From assembly GCF_029761915.1 (NCBI RefSeq), contig NZ_CP121695.1, positions 8,399,501-8,463,500 on the forward strand: a stretch of 64,000 bases of DNA, written 5' to 3'. Shown here in pieces: positions 17,703 through 27,760 of this stretch. The notes beneath the pieces were generated by a model. The model did no database searches. It saw only the letters and a program-made list of their open reading frames with translations, and was not told the origin of the DNA. The stretch comes from Bradyrhizobium sp. CB1650. GTDB lineage: Bacteria; Pseudomonadota; Alphaproteobacteria; Rhizobiales; Xanthobacteraceae. Made by a program: the position numbers and the translations under genes. Each line of letters starts with the position of its first letter. The first letter of the stretch is position 1.

Positions 17703-18713
17703 ATGGTCATGCAGGTCCATTTTTCCACGGACCATATTGCGCCGCGCGACCGCGTGAGGTTCTGGTGCGACTATTTCGCGAAGCAGGCCCATAGCATCAC
17801 GCCGGGCGAGATTCCGGATCCTGCTGCCTTTCGCGCGGAAGCGAGTGGATCGATTGTAGGCGAATTTGCGCTGCTGGAGATAAGTTCGGGACTTGAGAGG
17901 GTCCAACGGACGGCGGCCGACGTTGCCAGGGACAAGATCGAAGCGTTCTTCGTCCGCCGATTTCACGCGCCGGTCATCTGGAGGGCCGCGGCACGCAGCA
18001 CGCCAGTCGACCTGATTCATGAGCCCGGTGATTTCTGCATAAGCTCGACCGAATGGCAATTCAACGCGGAATGGAAAGGCCCAGCGTCGTTCGACATGCT
18101 GATCATCCCGCGGGCTGCACTCTCGCCGATTATAACCGGGGGCCGACTGGAACGCCCGTATCGGTTGGCCGGTGCCACGCCGCTCGGCTCGCTGCTCGGC
18201 GCAGCTATTGATGCGGCGAAGGCGCAAGCCCCGCTGCTCTCCAACGAACACGGTGAAGCCGTGCTGCGCAATCTCTGCGGTCTCGTGGCACTGAGCTGTA
18301 ACATCTCCAACGAAGGCATCAATCGGGGGCGGGATTCGCTACAATCGGCGCGGCTCGCGGCCGCCAAGCGTTACGTCGACCTGCATCTCGCCGATCCTTC
18401 CCTGACCGCCGCCAGCGCCGCGGCCGCACTCGGCATCTCGGCGCGCCAGTTGCATCGCCTGTTCGAGGCAAACAATGTCAGTTTCGCCCGATACGTTTCG
18501 CGCGAGCGACTGCTCCGGTGCCGCGACGCCGTCGCCGACGCGACGGGCACCGGCCGATCGGTGATCGATATAGCTTTTGGCTGGGGGTTCAACAGTATGG
18601 CGACGTTTTATCGCGCGTTCGCAAGCGAGTTCGGTAGCCCGCCCACCACGCTGCGTGCGGCATCGCAAGGACGAGTGAATGGCCAGCGCACGACAGGAAA
18701 GGACACATCGTGA
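17703..18713 (+). CDS. AraC family regulator with AraC-binding-like sensor domain
   Basis: This 336-residue regulator has an N-terminal AraC_binding_2-type domain (DRVRFWCDYFAKQAHSITP at about 16-34, later WQFNAEWKGPASFDMLIIPR). The C-terminal helix-turn-helix pair is at about 215-315: LTAASAAAALGISARQLHRL and SVIDIAFGWGFNSMATFYRA, then EFGSPPTTLR. This architecture resembles FeaR/OruR-like regulators. Two possible ATGs (17703 and 17709) give nearly the same protein. The globin gene follows 219 bp downstream in the same direction and is a candidate target. Confidence 0.9.
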   Translation: MVMQVHFSTDHIAPRDRVRFWCDYFAKQAHSITPGEIPDPAAFRAEASGSIVGEFALLEISSGLERVQRTAADVARDKIEAFFVRRFHAPVIWRAAARSTPVDLIHEPGDFCISSTEWQFNAEWKGPASFDMLIIPRAALSPIITGGRLERPYRLAGATPLGSLLGAAIDAAKAQAPLLSNEHGEAVLRNLCGLVALSCNISNEGINRGRDSLQSARLAAAKRYVDLHLADPSLTAASAAAALGISARQLHRLFEANNVSFARYVSRERLLRCRDAVADATGTGRSVIDIAFGWGFNSMATFYRAFASEFGSPPTTLRAASQGRVNGQRTTGKDTS

Positions 18714-18732
18714 ATGCGCGGGTCGATCTCCC

Positions 18733-18774
18733 GCTTGGCGCTAAATGAGACGTTGCTTGGCGCTAAATGAGACG
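18733..18774 (+). repeat. Tandem direct repeat, IS-end-like
   Basis: GCTTGGCGCTAAATGAGACG occurs at 18733-18752 and again at 18755-18774. A shorter diverged copy (GATCTCCCGCCTGGCACTAA) follows the globin gene at about 19348. GATCTCCCGC(T/C)TGGC therefore flanks the globin gene on both sides, suggesting remnants of a mobile element end. Confidence 0.6.
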
Positions 18775-18932
18775 ACCTCGCAACTGCTTCCGTGTGAATG
18801 ACCCACGGAAATCGCGCGCCAATGAGATGCCAGGTTGCGCGACGCTTCTATGCGCCTGAGGTGTCGCATCCGATTGCTATCATGTGTCGCGCAGCCGAGT
18901 GAGCCGCGCCCGCACGCAAAGGAAATGACATC

Positions 18933-19340
18933 GTGGATGCTGTGCAGCAGGAGCTTGTTCAGACCACCTTCGCCCGGCTGGCGGCGATGCCTGAGGTCAC
19001 CGGGGCGTTGTTCTACGAGCGGCTATTCGCCACCAATCCGAATTTCCGGCCGCTATTCAGAAACAACATGCGTATTCAGGGCGTCAAGCTAATGACCATG
19101 CTCGCTATGGTCGTCTACCATCTACCCGCGCCGGATCAACTTTCGCCTGCGATCCATGACCTTGCCGTCCGCCATGTCGAGTTCGGAGTTAAGCTCGCGG
19201 ACTACGACGCGATGCGGGAAGCGTTGCTCTGGACCCTCGAACAGGCGCTTGGAGAGGATCTCACGCCCGCCGTTCGTGAGGCGTGGACGGTCTGCTACGA
19301 TGAACTCGCGGGTGAAATGAAGGCGGCGGCCGGCGTCTGA
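18933..19340 (+). CDS. Globin family protein
   Basis: It has 135 residues from a GTG start with GGAAA about eight bases upstream. The fold is that of bacterial single-domain haemoglobins and the globin part of flavohaemoglobins: PEVTGALFYERLF, FRPLFRNNMRIQGVKLMTML and the proximal histidine His81 in AVRHVEFGVKLADYD, with the closing helix LTPAVREAWTVCYDEL. There is no reductase domain. Expected roles are binding O2 or NO in the cytoplasm, which fits a neighbourhood with P460 cytochromes and heme biosynthesis, although they lie over 7 kb away. It is flanked by IS-end-like repeats and followed by a transposase relic, so it may have been moved as a cargo gene. Confidence 0.85.
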   Translation: MDAVQQELVQTTFARLAAMPEVTGALFYERLFATNPNFRPLFRNNMRIQGVKLMTMLAMVVYHLPAPDQLSPAIHDLAVRHVEFGVKLADYDAMREALLWTLEQALGEDLTPAVREAWTVCYDELAGEMKAAAGV

Positions 19341-19394
19341 TTTACGATCTCCCGCCTGGCACTAAGCGCCTTTTTTCCTCTCTGGAAGCGGTGA

Positions 19395-19625
19395 TCCCGA
19401 TATGTCCGTTCCGGGTCTTGGTTGTGTGCAAACGGATAGGATCGGCGCGCGGCCGTTGTCGGCCGACGTTTATGACCTCGTGCGTAACAATCAGATGGTG
19501 TCGCGGTGTCCACCGCGACCTGGACATTATAGCCGACGACACCCGATCCGCGTCCGCTGGTGGCCATCGAACGGGCATCCGGATCGGTCAGCGATATCTG
19601 TTGATCCGGCGTATTGCGCATCGTA
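19395..19625 (-). pseudogene. Relic of an IS1182-type transposase
   Basis: Two minus-strand frames carry adjoining pieces of one transposase. One reads PDQQISLTDPDARSM then GVVGYNVQVAVDT, the DDE-family region typical of IS1182. The next frame continues with HHLIVTHEVINVG. A frameshift separates them, and both ends of the gene are missing. Confidence 0.75.
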
Positions 19626-19728
19626 CGCATACGACGAAGACCGCCTGATTGACGCATGCGCGCGAGAGCCGGGTAGCGCTATGATAGCGCTATGTGAAGG
19701 TTAGGCAGCTTGCTGAAGTGGTGATGCT

Positions 19729-22700
19729 GTGGCAACAAGAATGTCACCTATCCCGGGGCTCTCGGGGTACGTGCTGGCGCCCCTGCGGGAAAGCGCGGAC
19801 TTTACCCTTTACCGCGGCCGAAAGCACGACGCCCCCTCGCCGGTCCTAGCGATCGCACTCTTCGAACAGCCGTCGCCTCAGAGCATCAGGCGGCTCATGC
19901 ACGAATACTCGCTCGGAGCCGAACTCGATCCCGCGTGGGCTGCCAAGCCTCTGGCCATTGCTCGTCACGAAGGGCGGATGATCCTCTTACTCAAGGACCC
20001 TGGCGGTCAGCCGCTGGATCGGATTCTTGAGCGTGACCAGGGACAACCGCTCGACCTGACTCGTTTCCTTCGCACCGCTATTGGGTTGGCAAGAACACTC
20101 GGTCAAGTCCATCAGCAGGGCTTCATACATAAGGATATCAAGCCTGCGAATGTCCTCGTCGACGACACCGGCAACGCGTGGCTCACGGGATTCGGAATTG
20201 CCTCCAAACTTACGCGCGAGCGCCAGTCGCCCGAACCTCCAGAGTTCATCGCGGGAACGCTCGCCTACATGGCACCCGAGCAGACGGGACGAATGAACCG
20301 TTCGGTCGATTCTCGGAGCGACCTTTACTCGCTTGGGGTGACCTTTTACGAGATGCTGACCGGGAGTCTTCCATTCACGGCCTCCGACCCGATGGAATGG
20401 GTGCACTGTCACATCGCGAAACAACCAGCCGCACCCAGCGAGCGCGTAGGAACCGTACCGGCCTCGGTGTCCGCGATCACGATGAAGTTGCTCTCCAAGA
20501 CGGCGGAGGAGAGGTATCAGACAGCGGCGGGAGTTGAGAGCGATCTTCGGCGCTGCCTGTCTCAATGGGAGTCCCAGGGGTCGATCGATGACTTCACTCC
20601 TGGCGCTCACGACACCCCAGATCGCCTTATGATCCCCGAGAAGCTGTACGGGAGGGTCCGCGAGGTGGACGCTCTGCTGACCGCCTTCGACCGCATCGTT
20701 GGCGGTGGCCGAGTAGAACTGGTGCTGGTCTCTGGATACTCCGGCATCGGAAAATCCGCAGTCGTCAATGAGCTCCACAAGCCGCTCGTGCCGCCACGCG
20801 GCTTGTTTGCATCAGGCAAATCCGACCAGTACAAGCGCGACATTCCGCACGCCTCGCTGGCCCAGGCGTTTCAGAGCCTCGTCCGGCGGCTCCTCAGCCA
20901 GAACGAGGAAGACCTGCGCAAATGGCAGGACGCACTTCGTGAGGCGCTGGGTCCCAACGGACTGCTCCTCGTCGATCTGGTCCCGGAATTGAGGCATGTC
21001 ATTGGCGAACAGCCGCGAGTGCCCGAATTGCCGCCGCAGGAAGCGCAGAGACGTTTTCAGATCGTATTTCGACGGTTCATCGGCGTATTTGCGCGACCCG
21101 AACATCCGCTCGCGCTCTTCCTCGATGACATGCAATGGCTAGATGTCGCCACACTCGACCTCCTCGAAGACCTGTTGACCCGCAACGATTTGCAGCACTT
21201 GCTGATCATTGGTGCGTACCGGGACAACGAGGTCAATGCCACCCACCCGCTCCTGCGTAAGCTGGAAGCGATCCGTCAGGCCGGAGCGGCAGTGCAGGAC
21301 ATCGTTCTCACACCACTCAGTCGCGACGATCTAGGCAAACTGATTGTGGACTCCCTTCACTGTCAACTGGAGCGCGGCGCCCCACTGGCAGACTTGATCC
21401 ACGAAAAGACCTCGGGCAACCCGTTCTTCGCAATCCAGTTCATTTCTACTCTGGCGGACGATCGCCTACTGAAATTCGATTATCGCGAGCGCCGTTGGGT
21501 ATGGGACCTGCTCCGCATTCGTGACAAAGGCTTCACGGACAATGTTGTAGAGCTGATGGTCGAGAAGTTGAAGCGCCTTCCGCCAGAAACCCAGAAGGTA
21601 CTCCAGCAGTTCGCCTGCATGGGCAACAGTGCAGAGTTCGAGATGCTGCGGATTGGGTATCAGGGCTCAGTCGAGCACATCCACGACCATCTCTGGGAAG
21701 CCGTGCGATCGGGCCTCATCTTCCGTGCGGACAATTCCTACCGTTTCCTGCACGACCGCGTGCAGGAAGCCGCCTACTCGCTGATTCCGAAGGAGCTACG
21801 TGCCGAGGCTCACCTGCGCATCGGAATGCTCCTCGCCGAGCACACGCCCGCTGAAAAACGTGAGGAGGCGATATTTGAGATCGTCAATCAACTCAACCGG
21901 GGCTCCCATCTCATCACCTTAGTCGAGGATCGCGAGCGCGTCGCGGAACTTAATCTGATCGCCGGCCGGCGCGCGAAGCTCTCGACAGCATACGATTCGG
22001 CGCTCAAGTATCTCAGAGCCGGCAGAGCCCTTCTTGAAGAAGGGACTTGGAAACGTAATCACCAGCTCATCTTCTCGATCGAGTATCTGACAGCCGAGTG
22101 CGAGTTGCTCACTGTCACGGTTTGCCTCGCCGCCGGGGATCCACTCGCCGAAGTGCAAAAGGAATGCGAGAACGGCCTGGCATCCGCTAGGCGGGCGCGT
22201 TTCGGCCTGGCCATCGAGCGCTGCGAAGCACAACTCGGTTTGATCCTCACCTTGCGCGGGCTGACTGCAACTTTCGGATGCCTGGATCACGAGGGATACA
22301 GTGAAATCGATACCGAACGCCGCTTAGCCAAGAGCCCCGACTTAGTGCTCGCCGAGTTCTATTACTGGACGCGAAAGCTGCAGGCGCACTTTTTCGCCGG
22401 AGACCTTGCGTCGGCGGTTGACGCCTCGCTACACGCCGAACCGCTGCTTTGGACGTCGGCGGCAATGTTCGAGTCAGCGGAGTATCGACTCTATGGCGCG
22501 CTGGCGCATGCGGCGGTCTGGGATCACGCCACACCGGAGGAGAGACCGAGGCATTTCGACTCTGTGCTGGACCACTACCGGCAGCTCCAAATGTGGACGG
22601 AGGCCAACCCCGAAACCTTCGAAGATCGCGCCACGTTGGTCGGCGCCGAAATCGCCCGCCTCGAGGGCCAGGTGCAGAACGCTCAGGAGCTGTACGACAA

Positions 22701-24585
22701 GGCCATCCGCGAGGCTCACAAACAGGGATTCGTGCACAACCAGGCAATTGCCAACGAGATCGCCGGGCGCTTCTACGCAGAGCGCGGCTACGAGAAGATC
22801 GCAGCGACCTATTTGCGGGCGGCGCGGGCCTGCTACCTGCGCTGGGGAGCCGACGGAAAGGTCCGCCAACTCGAGGAGCTTTATCCGCACCTCAAGGTGG
22901 ACAAGTCGATCCGGGATTCCGCGGCGACGATAGTGACACCCATCGAACAACTCGACTTGGCTACCGTACTCAGAGTGTCGGAAGCAGTGTCAGGCGAGAT
23001 CGTCTTCGAGAAGTTAATCAACACCCTCATGAGTTCAGCAATCGAACACGCGGGCGCCGATCGAGGCCTCTTGATACTTTCGCGGGACGACAAATATCAA
23101 ATTGAAGCAGAAGCGACAACCACCAGTGACAATGTGAACGTGGTCCTGAAACAGGCACGCGTCACGGCCGCTGATCTGCCGGAGTCTGTGTTTCACTACG
23201 TCCTTCGGACAAAAGAAAGCGTTCTCCTGCACGATGCGTCCAGTCAGAGCTCGTTTTCAGCAGATGCCTATATTCGCGACCATCGCTCACGATCAGTGCT
23301 CTGCCTCCCGATACTTAAGCAGACCAGGTTGATTGGAATGCTGTACTTGGAGAACAACTTTGCGACTGCCGCATTTACTCCTGCTCGAATGGTGGTGCTC
23401 ACACTGCTCGCTTCCCAGGCGGCTATCTCAATAGAGAATGCCAGCCTGTACCGCGAGCTAGCCGAGCGGGAGGCCAGGATCCGACGACTAGTGGATGCCA
23501 ACATCATCGGCATCTTCGTCTGGGATCGTGACGATCGGATCATCGATGCCAATGAAGCTTTTCTCCGCATCGTCGGATACGACCGCGACGATCTCGTCTC
23601 CGGTCGACTGCGCTGGCGGGATCTAACGCCCACCGAATGGCGCGATGCCGACGACCGACGCGTGGCCGAGCTGCAGGCGACCGGAACCGTGCAACCCTAT
23701 GAGAAGGAGTACTTCCTGAAAAACGGCAGCCGCGTGCCGGTGCTGGTCGGGGCAGCGACGTTCGGCGGGCGACACGACCAGGGCGTTGCCTTCGTGGTAG
23801 ACTTAACCCAGCGCAAGCGGGCAGAGGAGGAAATTCGCGAAAGCGAGCGGCGTTACAGCGAGGTACAGATGGAGCTCGTGCACGCGAATCGGGTCGCAAC
23901 GATGGGGCAGCTCTCTGCTTCGATTGCCCATGAAGTCAATCAGCCGATCGGTGCAACGCTCAACAATGCCTCAGCGGCGTTGCACTGGCTAAGCAAAGAA
24001 CCGGCAGATCTGGAGAAAGCTCGGCAGGCTCTCAACCGGATCTTTGCTAACGGCAATCGCGTCAGCGAGGTCGTCGGCCGGATGCGCGCGCTTTTCAAAA
24101 AAGCACCTCTCCGGAAAGAAGACGTGGACATCAACGGAGCAATCCTCGAGGTCATCGCCCTGACCCGTGGCGAAGTCGAGAAGAATGGCATTGTGGTGCA
24201 GTCACATCTCGTGGACGGCTTGCCGCTCATTCAAGGAGATCGGGTTCAGATGCAACAAGTGATCATGAACCTGATCATCAACGCGATCGAAGCCTTGAGC
24301 TCGATCTGCGAGGGGGCGCGAGAATTGGTGATCACCACCGCGAAGAGCGAGCCGGATGGCGTTCTTGTCGAAGTGCGGGATTCGGGTCCAGGTCTGAGTT
24401 CAGCGGATCTTGAGCGCGTCTTTGACGCCTTCAATACGACAAAGCCCGGCGGCTTGGGCATGGGTCTGTCGATCTGCCGCACCATCATCGAAGCGCACGG
24501 GGGACGACTATGGGCCACTGCCGCCGAACCTCGGGGAGCAAGTTTTCGATTCACGTTGCCAGCACAGTCAAATCGAGCCGGGTGA
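19729..24585 (+). CDS. Giant hybrid: Ser/Thr kinase, AAA ATPase, GAF, PAS and histidine kinase
   Basis: This 1618-residue signalling protein has a Ser/Thr kinase-like domain at about 10-280 with the catalytic loop HKDIKPAN at 134-141 and the APE motif in YMAPEQTG. Its DFG motif reads GFG (TGFGIASK), so phosphotransfer by this domain is doubtful. An ATPase domain follows with Walker A GYSGIGKS (336-343) and LALFLDDMQWLD as Walker B. After it comes a long helical, TPR-like region (about 600-1060), a GAF domain (about 1075-1245), a PAS domain (about 1250-1385) and a HisKA/HATPase pair with phospho-acceptor His1401 in SIAHEVNQP and GLGMGLSICRTIIEAHGG. The GTG at 19729 or the ATG at 19741 may be the start. 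No response regulator is fused or adjacent. Confidence 0.93.
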   Translation: MATRMSPIPGLSGYVLAPLRESADFTLYRGRKHDAPSPVLAIALFEQPSPQSIRRLMHEYSLGAELDPAWAAKPLAIARHEGRMILLLKDPGGQPLDRILERDQGQPLDLTRFLRTAIGLARTLGQVHQQGFIHKDIKPANVLVDDTGNAWLTGFGIASKLTRERQSPEPPEFIAGTLAYMAPEQTGRMNRSVDSRSDLYSLGVTFYEMLTGSLPFTASDPMEWVHCHIAKQPAAPSERVGTVPASVSAITMKLLSKTAEERYQTAAGVESDLRRCLSQWESQGSIDDFTPGAHDTPDRLMIPEKLYGRVREVDALLTAFDRIVGGGRVELVLVSGYSGIGKSAVVNELHKPLVPPRGLFASGKSDQYKRDIPHASLAQAFQSLVRRLLSQNEEDLRKWQDALREALGPNGLLLVDLVPELRHVIGEQPRVPELPPQEAQRRFQIVFRRFIGVFARPEHPLALFLDDMQWLDVATLDLLEDLLTRNDLQHLLIIGAYRDNEVNATHPLLRKLEAIRQAGAAVQDIVLTPLSRDDLGKLIVDSLHCQLERGAPLADLIHEKTSGNPFFAIQFISTLADDRLLKFDYRERRWVWDLLRIRDKGFTDNVVELMVEKLKRLPPETQKVLQQFACMGNSAEFEMLRIGYQGSVEHIHDHLWEAVRSGLIFRADNSYRFLHDRVQEAAYSLIPKELRAEAHLRIGMLLAEHTPAEKREEAIFEIVNQLNRGSHLITLVEDRERVAELNLIAGRRAKLSTAYDSALKYLRAGRALLEEGTWKRNHQLIFSIEYLTAECELLTVTVCLAAGDPLAEVQKECENGLASARRARFGLAIERCEAQLGLILTLRGLTATFGCLDHEGYSEIDTERRLAKSPDLVLAEFYYWTRKLQAHFFAGDLASAVDASLHAEPLLWTSAAMFESAEYRLYGALAHAAVWDHATPEERPRHFDSVLDHYRQLQMWTEANPETFEDRATLVGAEIARLEGQVQNAQELYDKAIREAHKQGFVHNQAIANEIAGRFYAERGYEKIAATYLRAARACYLRWGADGKVRQLEELYPHLKVDKSIRDSAATIVTPIEQLDLATVLRVSEAVSGEIVFEKLINTLMSSAIEHAGADRGLLILSRDDKYQIEAEATTTSDNVNVVLKQARVTAADLPESVFHYVLRTKESVLLHDASSQSSFSADAYIRDHRSRSVLCLPILKQTRLIGMLYLENNFATAAFTPARMVVLTLLASQAAISIENASLYRELAEREARIRRLVDANIIGIFVWDRDDRIIDANEAFLRIVGYDRDDLVSGRLRWRDLTPTEWRDADDRRVAELQATGTVQPYEKEYFLKNGSRVPVLVGAATFGGRHDQGVAFVVDLTQRKRAEEEIRESERRYSEVQMELVHANRVATMGQLSASIAHEVNQPIGATLNNASAALHWLSKEPADLEKARQALNRIFANGNRVSEVVGRMRALFKKAPLRKEDVDINGAILEVIALTRGEVEKNGIVVQSHLVDGLPLIQGDRVQMQQVIMNLIINAIEALSSICEGARELVITTAKSEPDGVLVEVRDSGPGLSSADLERVFDAFNTTKPGGLGMGLSICRTIIEAHGGRLWATAAEPRGASFRFTLPAQSNRAG

Positions 24586-25433
24586 ATCGGATATCCTGCA
24601 GCGAACCAACAGCGGAGCGAATATCTATCGACGGTGCGAATCTTGGTGTCTTTCGGCTTTTGCGATTTCAAGCACGTGCCCGTCGCTCACGTGACAGAGC
24701 TGCACCAGTTATCCAGTTGGCCCGTTGAGTCGCCTTGATGCAATGACAGATGGCGACCCCGGGGTGGCAAGCGCGCTTTAGTTGCTAATTCAAAAAGGGC
24801 AGCTACCAATCAACTAACCAAGGGCGACCTGTGCAATTTATTCTCACTTGTAGGCCGCGGCTCACTTTTAAGCCAACTTAGATTGACAGGTGATCGAGAC
24901 CACGGAGCTGCCGAGCAGGCCAGAGACGAAGCGGAACTACTCACTCGATAAATCCGCAAGAATGAGAACGCCGCAACAAGAACCGAGCTTACCGTCACGC
25001 GCAATCTGCTCTATCTCTCGCGAGACATCAGGACAGCAGCGTCACGGATAACCAGGATGCGAACCATATTCACAGCGTCAACTGTATTGCCCACCGGTGT
25101 CGAAGTGACCGTGAGGGATACTAAACGCTGCGCCCATAACGTCGACATCCAAGGTCGCCATCAGCAGATCGAGATCGGATCGAGGCAATGCAAGGTTTAT
25201 GATCCCAGGTTTTTTCCGGACCCTCGAATTGAGCTGATGTCATCGTCCGCGGCGATAGCGGGAAAGAGCGTCGGCGAGAGAACTTTTCGCAAGACGGATA
25301 TCGAGAACTCCGGGCCGATGCATAATTCCCATTTCGTCGGAAACTCCACGACCAATCCTTTTGCCATCGCCCCTGCTTCCCATGGCGACGACCTGAAATG
25401 GTCCGGACCATGGCAAATCTCTCGAGTGTGAGC
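24586..25433. other. Intergenic region before LysR gene
   Basis: These 848 bp hold no supported gene. The frame of the LysR gene is open from 25398, but its conserved start is at 25434. Frames at 25057-25431 and on the minus strand have no recognisable domain. Confidence 0.45.
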
Positions 25434-26507
25434 ATGCATCTGCAGTTTCATCAGGTGCGATACTTTTTGGCCCTCGCGAGGACACTTAATTTTACGCAGG
25501 CTGCTAAGCAATGCAACGTAACCCAGCCGGCACTGACAAAGGCGGTCCACAAGCTGGAGGAGGAGCTCGGCGGTGCGTTGATTCACCGTGAACGTCGTTT
25601 CACCCAGCTCACCGAGCTTGGCCAAATAATTCTGCCCAAGCTGGAGGAGGTATTTCTCGCTGCGGAGGCGGTAAGGCGTCAGGCGCGAAGCTATCAAAAG
25701 AAGGCAATCGCCCGCCTCAAGATCGGCCTGGCGCCGTCAATTTCCGCCGCACTGATTACAGAATTGCTCGTGGAACTCGCCAGGACCATCCCTGAACTTC
25801 GATTCGATTTACGCGAAGCCGATGCCGACGAGCTCGTTGCGTTGCTCTTGGATGGCGAAATTAATGCGGCCCTTGCCGGCGACACCGTGGAGCTACCTGA
25901 GAGGATTGATCATTGGCCGCTCTTCCAAGAGCGGTACGTTCTTGTTCTATCTCGAGAACATGCGATAGCGAGGCAAACCGCGATCGCCATCCAAGACTTG
26001 CGCGAGGTGATATTTCTCGAACGGCTCGGATGCGACGTCGTGGGCAGATTCATGCGAGAGTGTTTTTGCGACCATCCTAGCCCTAAGGTTGTGCACACCA
26101 GTGATCAGGAAAGGCATCTTCAGCAAATGGCATCCGCCGGTTTTGGAGCCATTTTGGCCCCAGAGCACGCTCCAAGGCTGCCGTCGCTCGCTGCTATTCC
26201 GATTGAGGGCGACCCAATTGGGCGTGAGGTGCAGCTCATGGCCGTGGCGGGGAGGCAATACTCGCCGGCTCTTGACGCGTTTATAAAGACTGTCCGTGCT
26301 CGCGACTGGATGAGTACACTGGAAAATCTCCGCAACGCATCTACCCCAGCCTCAAACAACAATAACGTTCACAACGCTGGCGTACAACGTGGAGGCTCCT
26401 TATTTGAGCCACGAATCCGGATCGCTCGCCCGAGCGATTCTCAGACAGCTGGCGAAGATCTGGAAGCGCGGCTATCCCGGCAACCGCACTCAATAGAGCG
26501 GCGGTGA
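25434..26507 (+). CDS. LysR family transcriptional regulator
   Basis: The helix-turn-helix is at the N-terminus in the family's standard position: HQVRYFLALARTLNFTQAA, then QCNVTQPALTKAVHKLEEEL. A periplasmic-binding-like effector domain follows (LKIGLAPSISAALITELL, then GFGAILAPEHAPRLPSL). I placed the start at the ATG at 25434, since LysR proteins begin just before this motif. The protein has 357 residues, about 50 more than usual; the C-terminal tail after VRARDW is basic, low-complexity and looks like read-through of a lost stop. No divergent partner gene adjoins it. It is a candidate, but only by position, for the regulator acting on the repeated operator found from 27.3 kb onward. Confidence 0.9.
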   Translation: MHLQFHQVRYFLALARTLNFTQAAKQCNVTQPALTKAVHKLEEELGGALIHRERRFTQLTELGQIILPKLEEVFLAAEAVRRQARSYQKKAIARLKIGLAPSISAALITELLVELARTIPELRFDLREADADELVALLLDGEINAALAGDTVELPERIDHWPLFQERYVLVLSREHAIARQTAIAIQDLREVIFLERLGCDVVGRFMRECFCDHPSPKVVHTSDQERHLQQMASAGFGAILAPEHAPRLPSLAAIPIEGDPIGREVQLMAVAGRQYSPALDAFIKTVRARDWMSTLENLRNASTPASNNNNVHNAGVQRGGSLFEPRIRIARPSDSQTAGEDLEARLSRQPHSIERR

Positions 26508-27388
26508 CTACTCGCGAGACGCGCGGTGTGGCCTTGGCACTCGACATAATGATCTTCGGGCTGCCCTCAGAATGAAGGCCAATTCTAGGGGCGATCCTCG
26601 GGACGACCCCCGCTAGAGAGACAAGTCCCGACTCTATTGGCTTCATGCTCCCCCCGCTTGGGCAGACCCGCGGCACGATAGGAGGATCGAGTCACGCCGC
26701 CTTTCTTAGGGGCCAGCTACTCAAGAAAACGCCACGAGGCCGCATGCCGATCAGTCGCGTCAAGTCGATGCCGCTTGCGGCACGACGTGGCTCATTCGTC
26801 TCTGCATTTTTCTTGGTGGATAGCTTTATAGCTATCTGCTGCAAATCAGTCATAGAGCCCTGCTTGGTACATCTCGACCTCATAGGCGGCGCCCCAGCTG
26901 CGTTGCCGCAGTGTCTGTGCCGTAGCGATATCGCATTTCCCGCAGGGATTCTGTTGCGTGACCGCGAACTTGCTCGTCTTTAGGAAAGAGCGGCTCTTTG
27001 CCAGCCTCTCGCCAGTCACACTCAAAATCGCGTGTGGCCAGCTCGGTAGGAGGGCGTCCGGGACAAACAGCCCCTGGCGGATAATAGGGTTGCCACGGGC
27101 ATTCAGTGCCGTCTCCTGATGCACTTAGGGGAGATAGAAGAGCGAAAATGAAGTGTTTGTTACAGATGTCGTCTGGATGCGTAACCCTCTCGATGCGTAA
27201 CCCTCAGCACAAAGCGCAACAACGATACTAGAACTCTCCGCGGATGCAGCTCATGGGCAATCCCCGGCTTTGGGCATTGTGCAGCATGGCAATAATGATT
27301 GTCTATCGACTCGATGGCGAGAGGTGATTTCCATCGCCGACGTTGCAAAGTTATTCTCGTTGGCAGTCCAGAACGAAAAGGAGCTACC
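26508..27388. other. Intergenic region ending in a conserved operator
   Basis: No supported gene. The frame 26846-27124 on the minus strand (92 codons) has varied composition (CGKCDIATAQTLRQRSWG) and could be a decayed gene, but I recognise nothing. The last 100 bp hold the operator at 27289-27340 and the AAGGAG site of the following gene. Confidence 0.4.
27289..27340 (+). promoter_or_regulatory. LysR-type operator element, copy A
   Basis: ATA-N9-TAT core at 27292-27306 (ATAATGATTGTCTAT), followed by CGACTCGATGGCGAGAGG and TGATTTCC. It lies about 85 bp before the secreted protein gene at 27389. The same element occurs at 29561, 38983, 46230 and (minus) 56935. Confidence 0.65.
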
Positions 27389-27760
27389 ATGAAGACTCAA
27401 GTCCGCGGCCTCGCGGCTGCGCTCGCAATTGCTGTTCCTATCGCCATCGTCTCCACGGCTGAATCGTCGGCCGCGCCGATCAATGGCACGTCGATCAAAG
27501 CGGCGGTACCTACCGGAACGACGGACGTGCGCTATCGAGTACGGCGGAGCCCTCCCTACCATCAACACTGGAGCTACCCCGCCTATTATTCGAGCTGGGG
27601 CTATCCCGCCGCTAGTTCGTATTGGGGCTATCCGACCGATGAGTCATACGATGCGGCCTACGGTTACGGATATTACAGGTCAGGTTGCTTGCCCGGACCG
27701 CGTGTCGGCGCATTTGCAACCGCACCCTGGACTGACACACCGACGTGCCCGGCGTATTGA
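27389..27760 (+). CDS. Secreted tyrosine-rich small protein
   Basis: It has 123 residues with AAGGAG at good spacing before the ATG at 27389. Residues 1-28 are a clear signal peptide (MKTQVRGLAAALAIAVPIAI..., cleaved near SSA). The mature part contains aromatic repeats: SYPAYYSSWGYP, then SYWGYPTDESY and YGYGYYRSG, ending in CLPG and CPAY with two cysteines. I do not recognise a family; such Tyr/Gly/Trp-rich exported proteins are common in Bradyrhizobium and are usually unannotated. It is probably extracellular or surface-exposed. The conserved operator lies directly upstream. A decayed copy with the same operator is at 46318-46497. Confidence 0.7.
   Translation: MKTQVRGLAAALAIAVPIAIVSTAESSAAPINGTSIKAAVPTGTTDVRYRVRRSPPYHQHWSYPAYYSSWGYPAASSYWGYPTDESYDAAYGYGYYRSGCLPGPRVGAFATAPWTDTPTCPAY

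Noticed and set aside
26846..27124. 92-codon minus-strand frame with a CGKC motif
   Set aside because: Composition is less noise-like than others, but no family is recognisable and no ribosome binding site was found.
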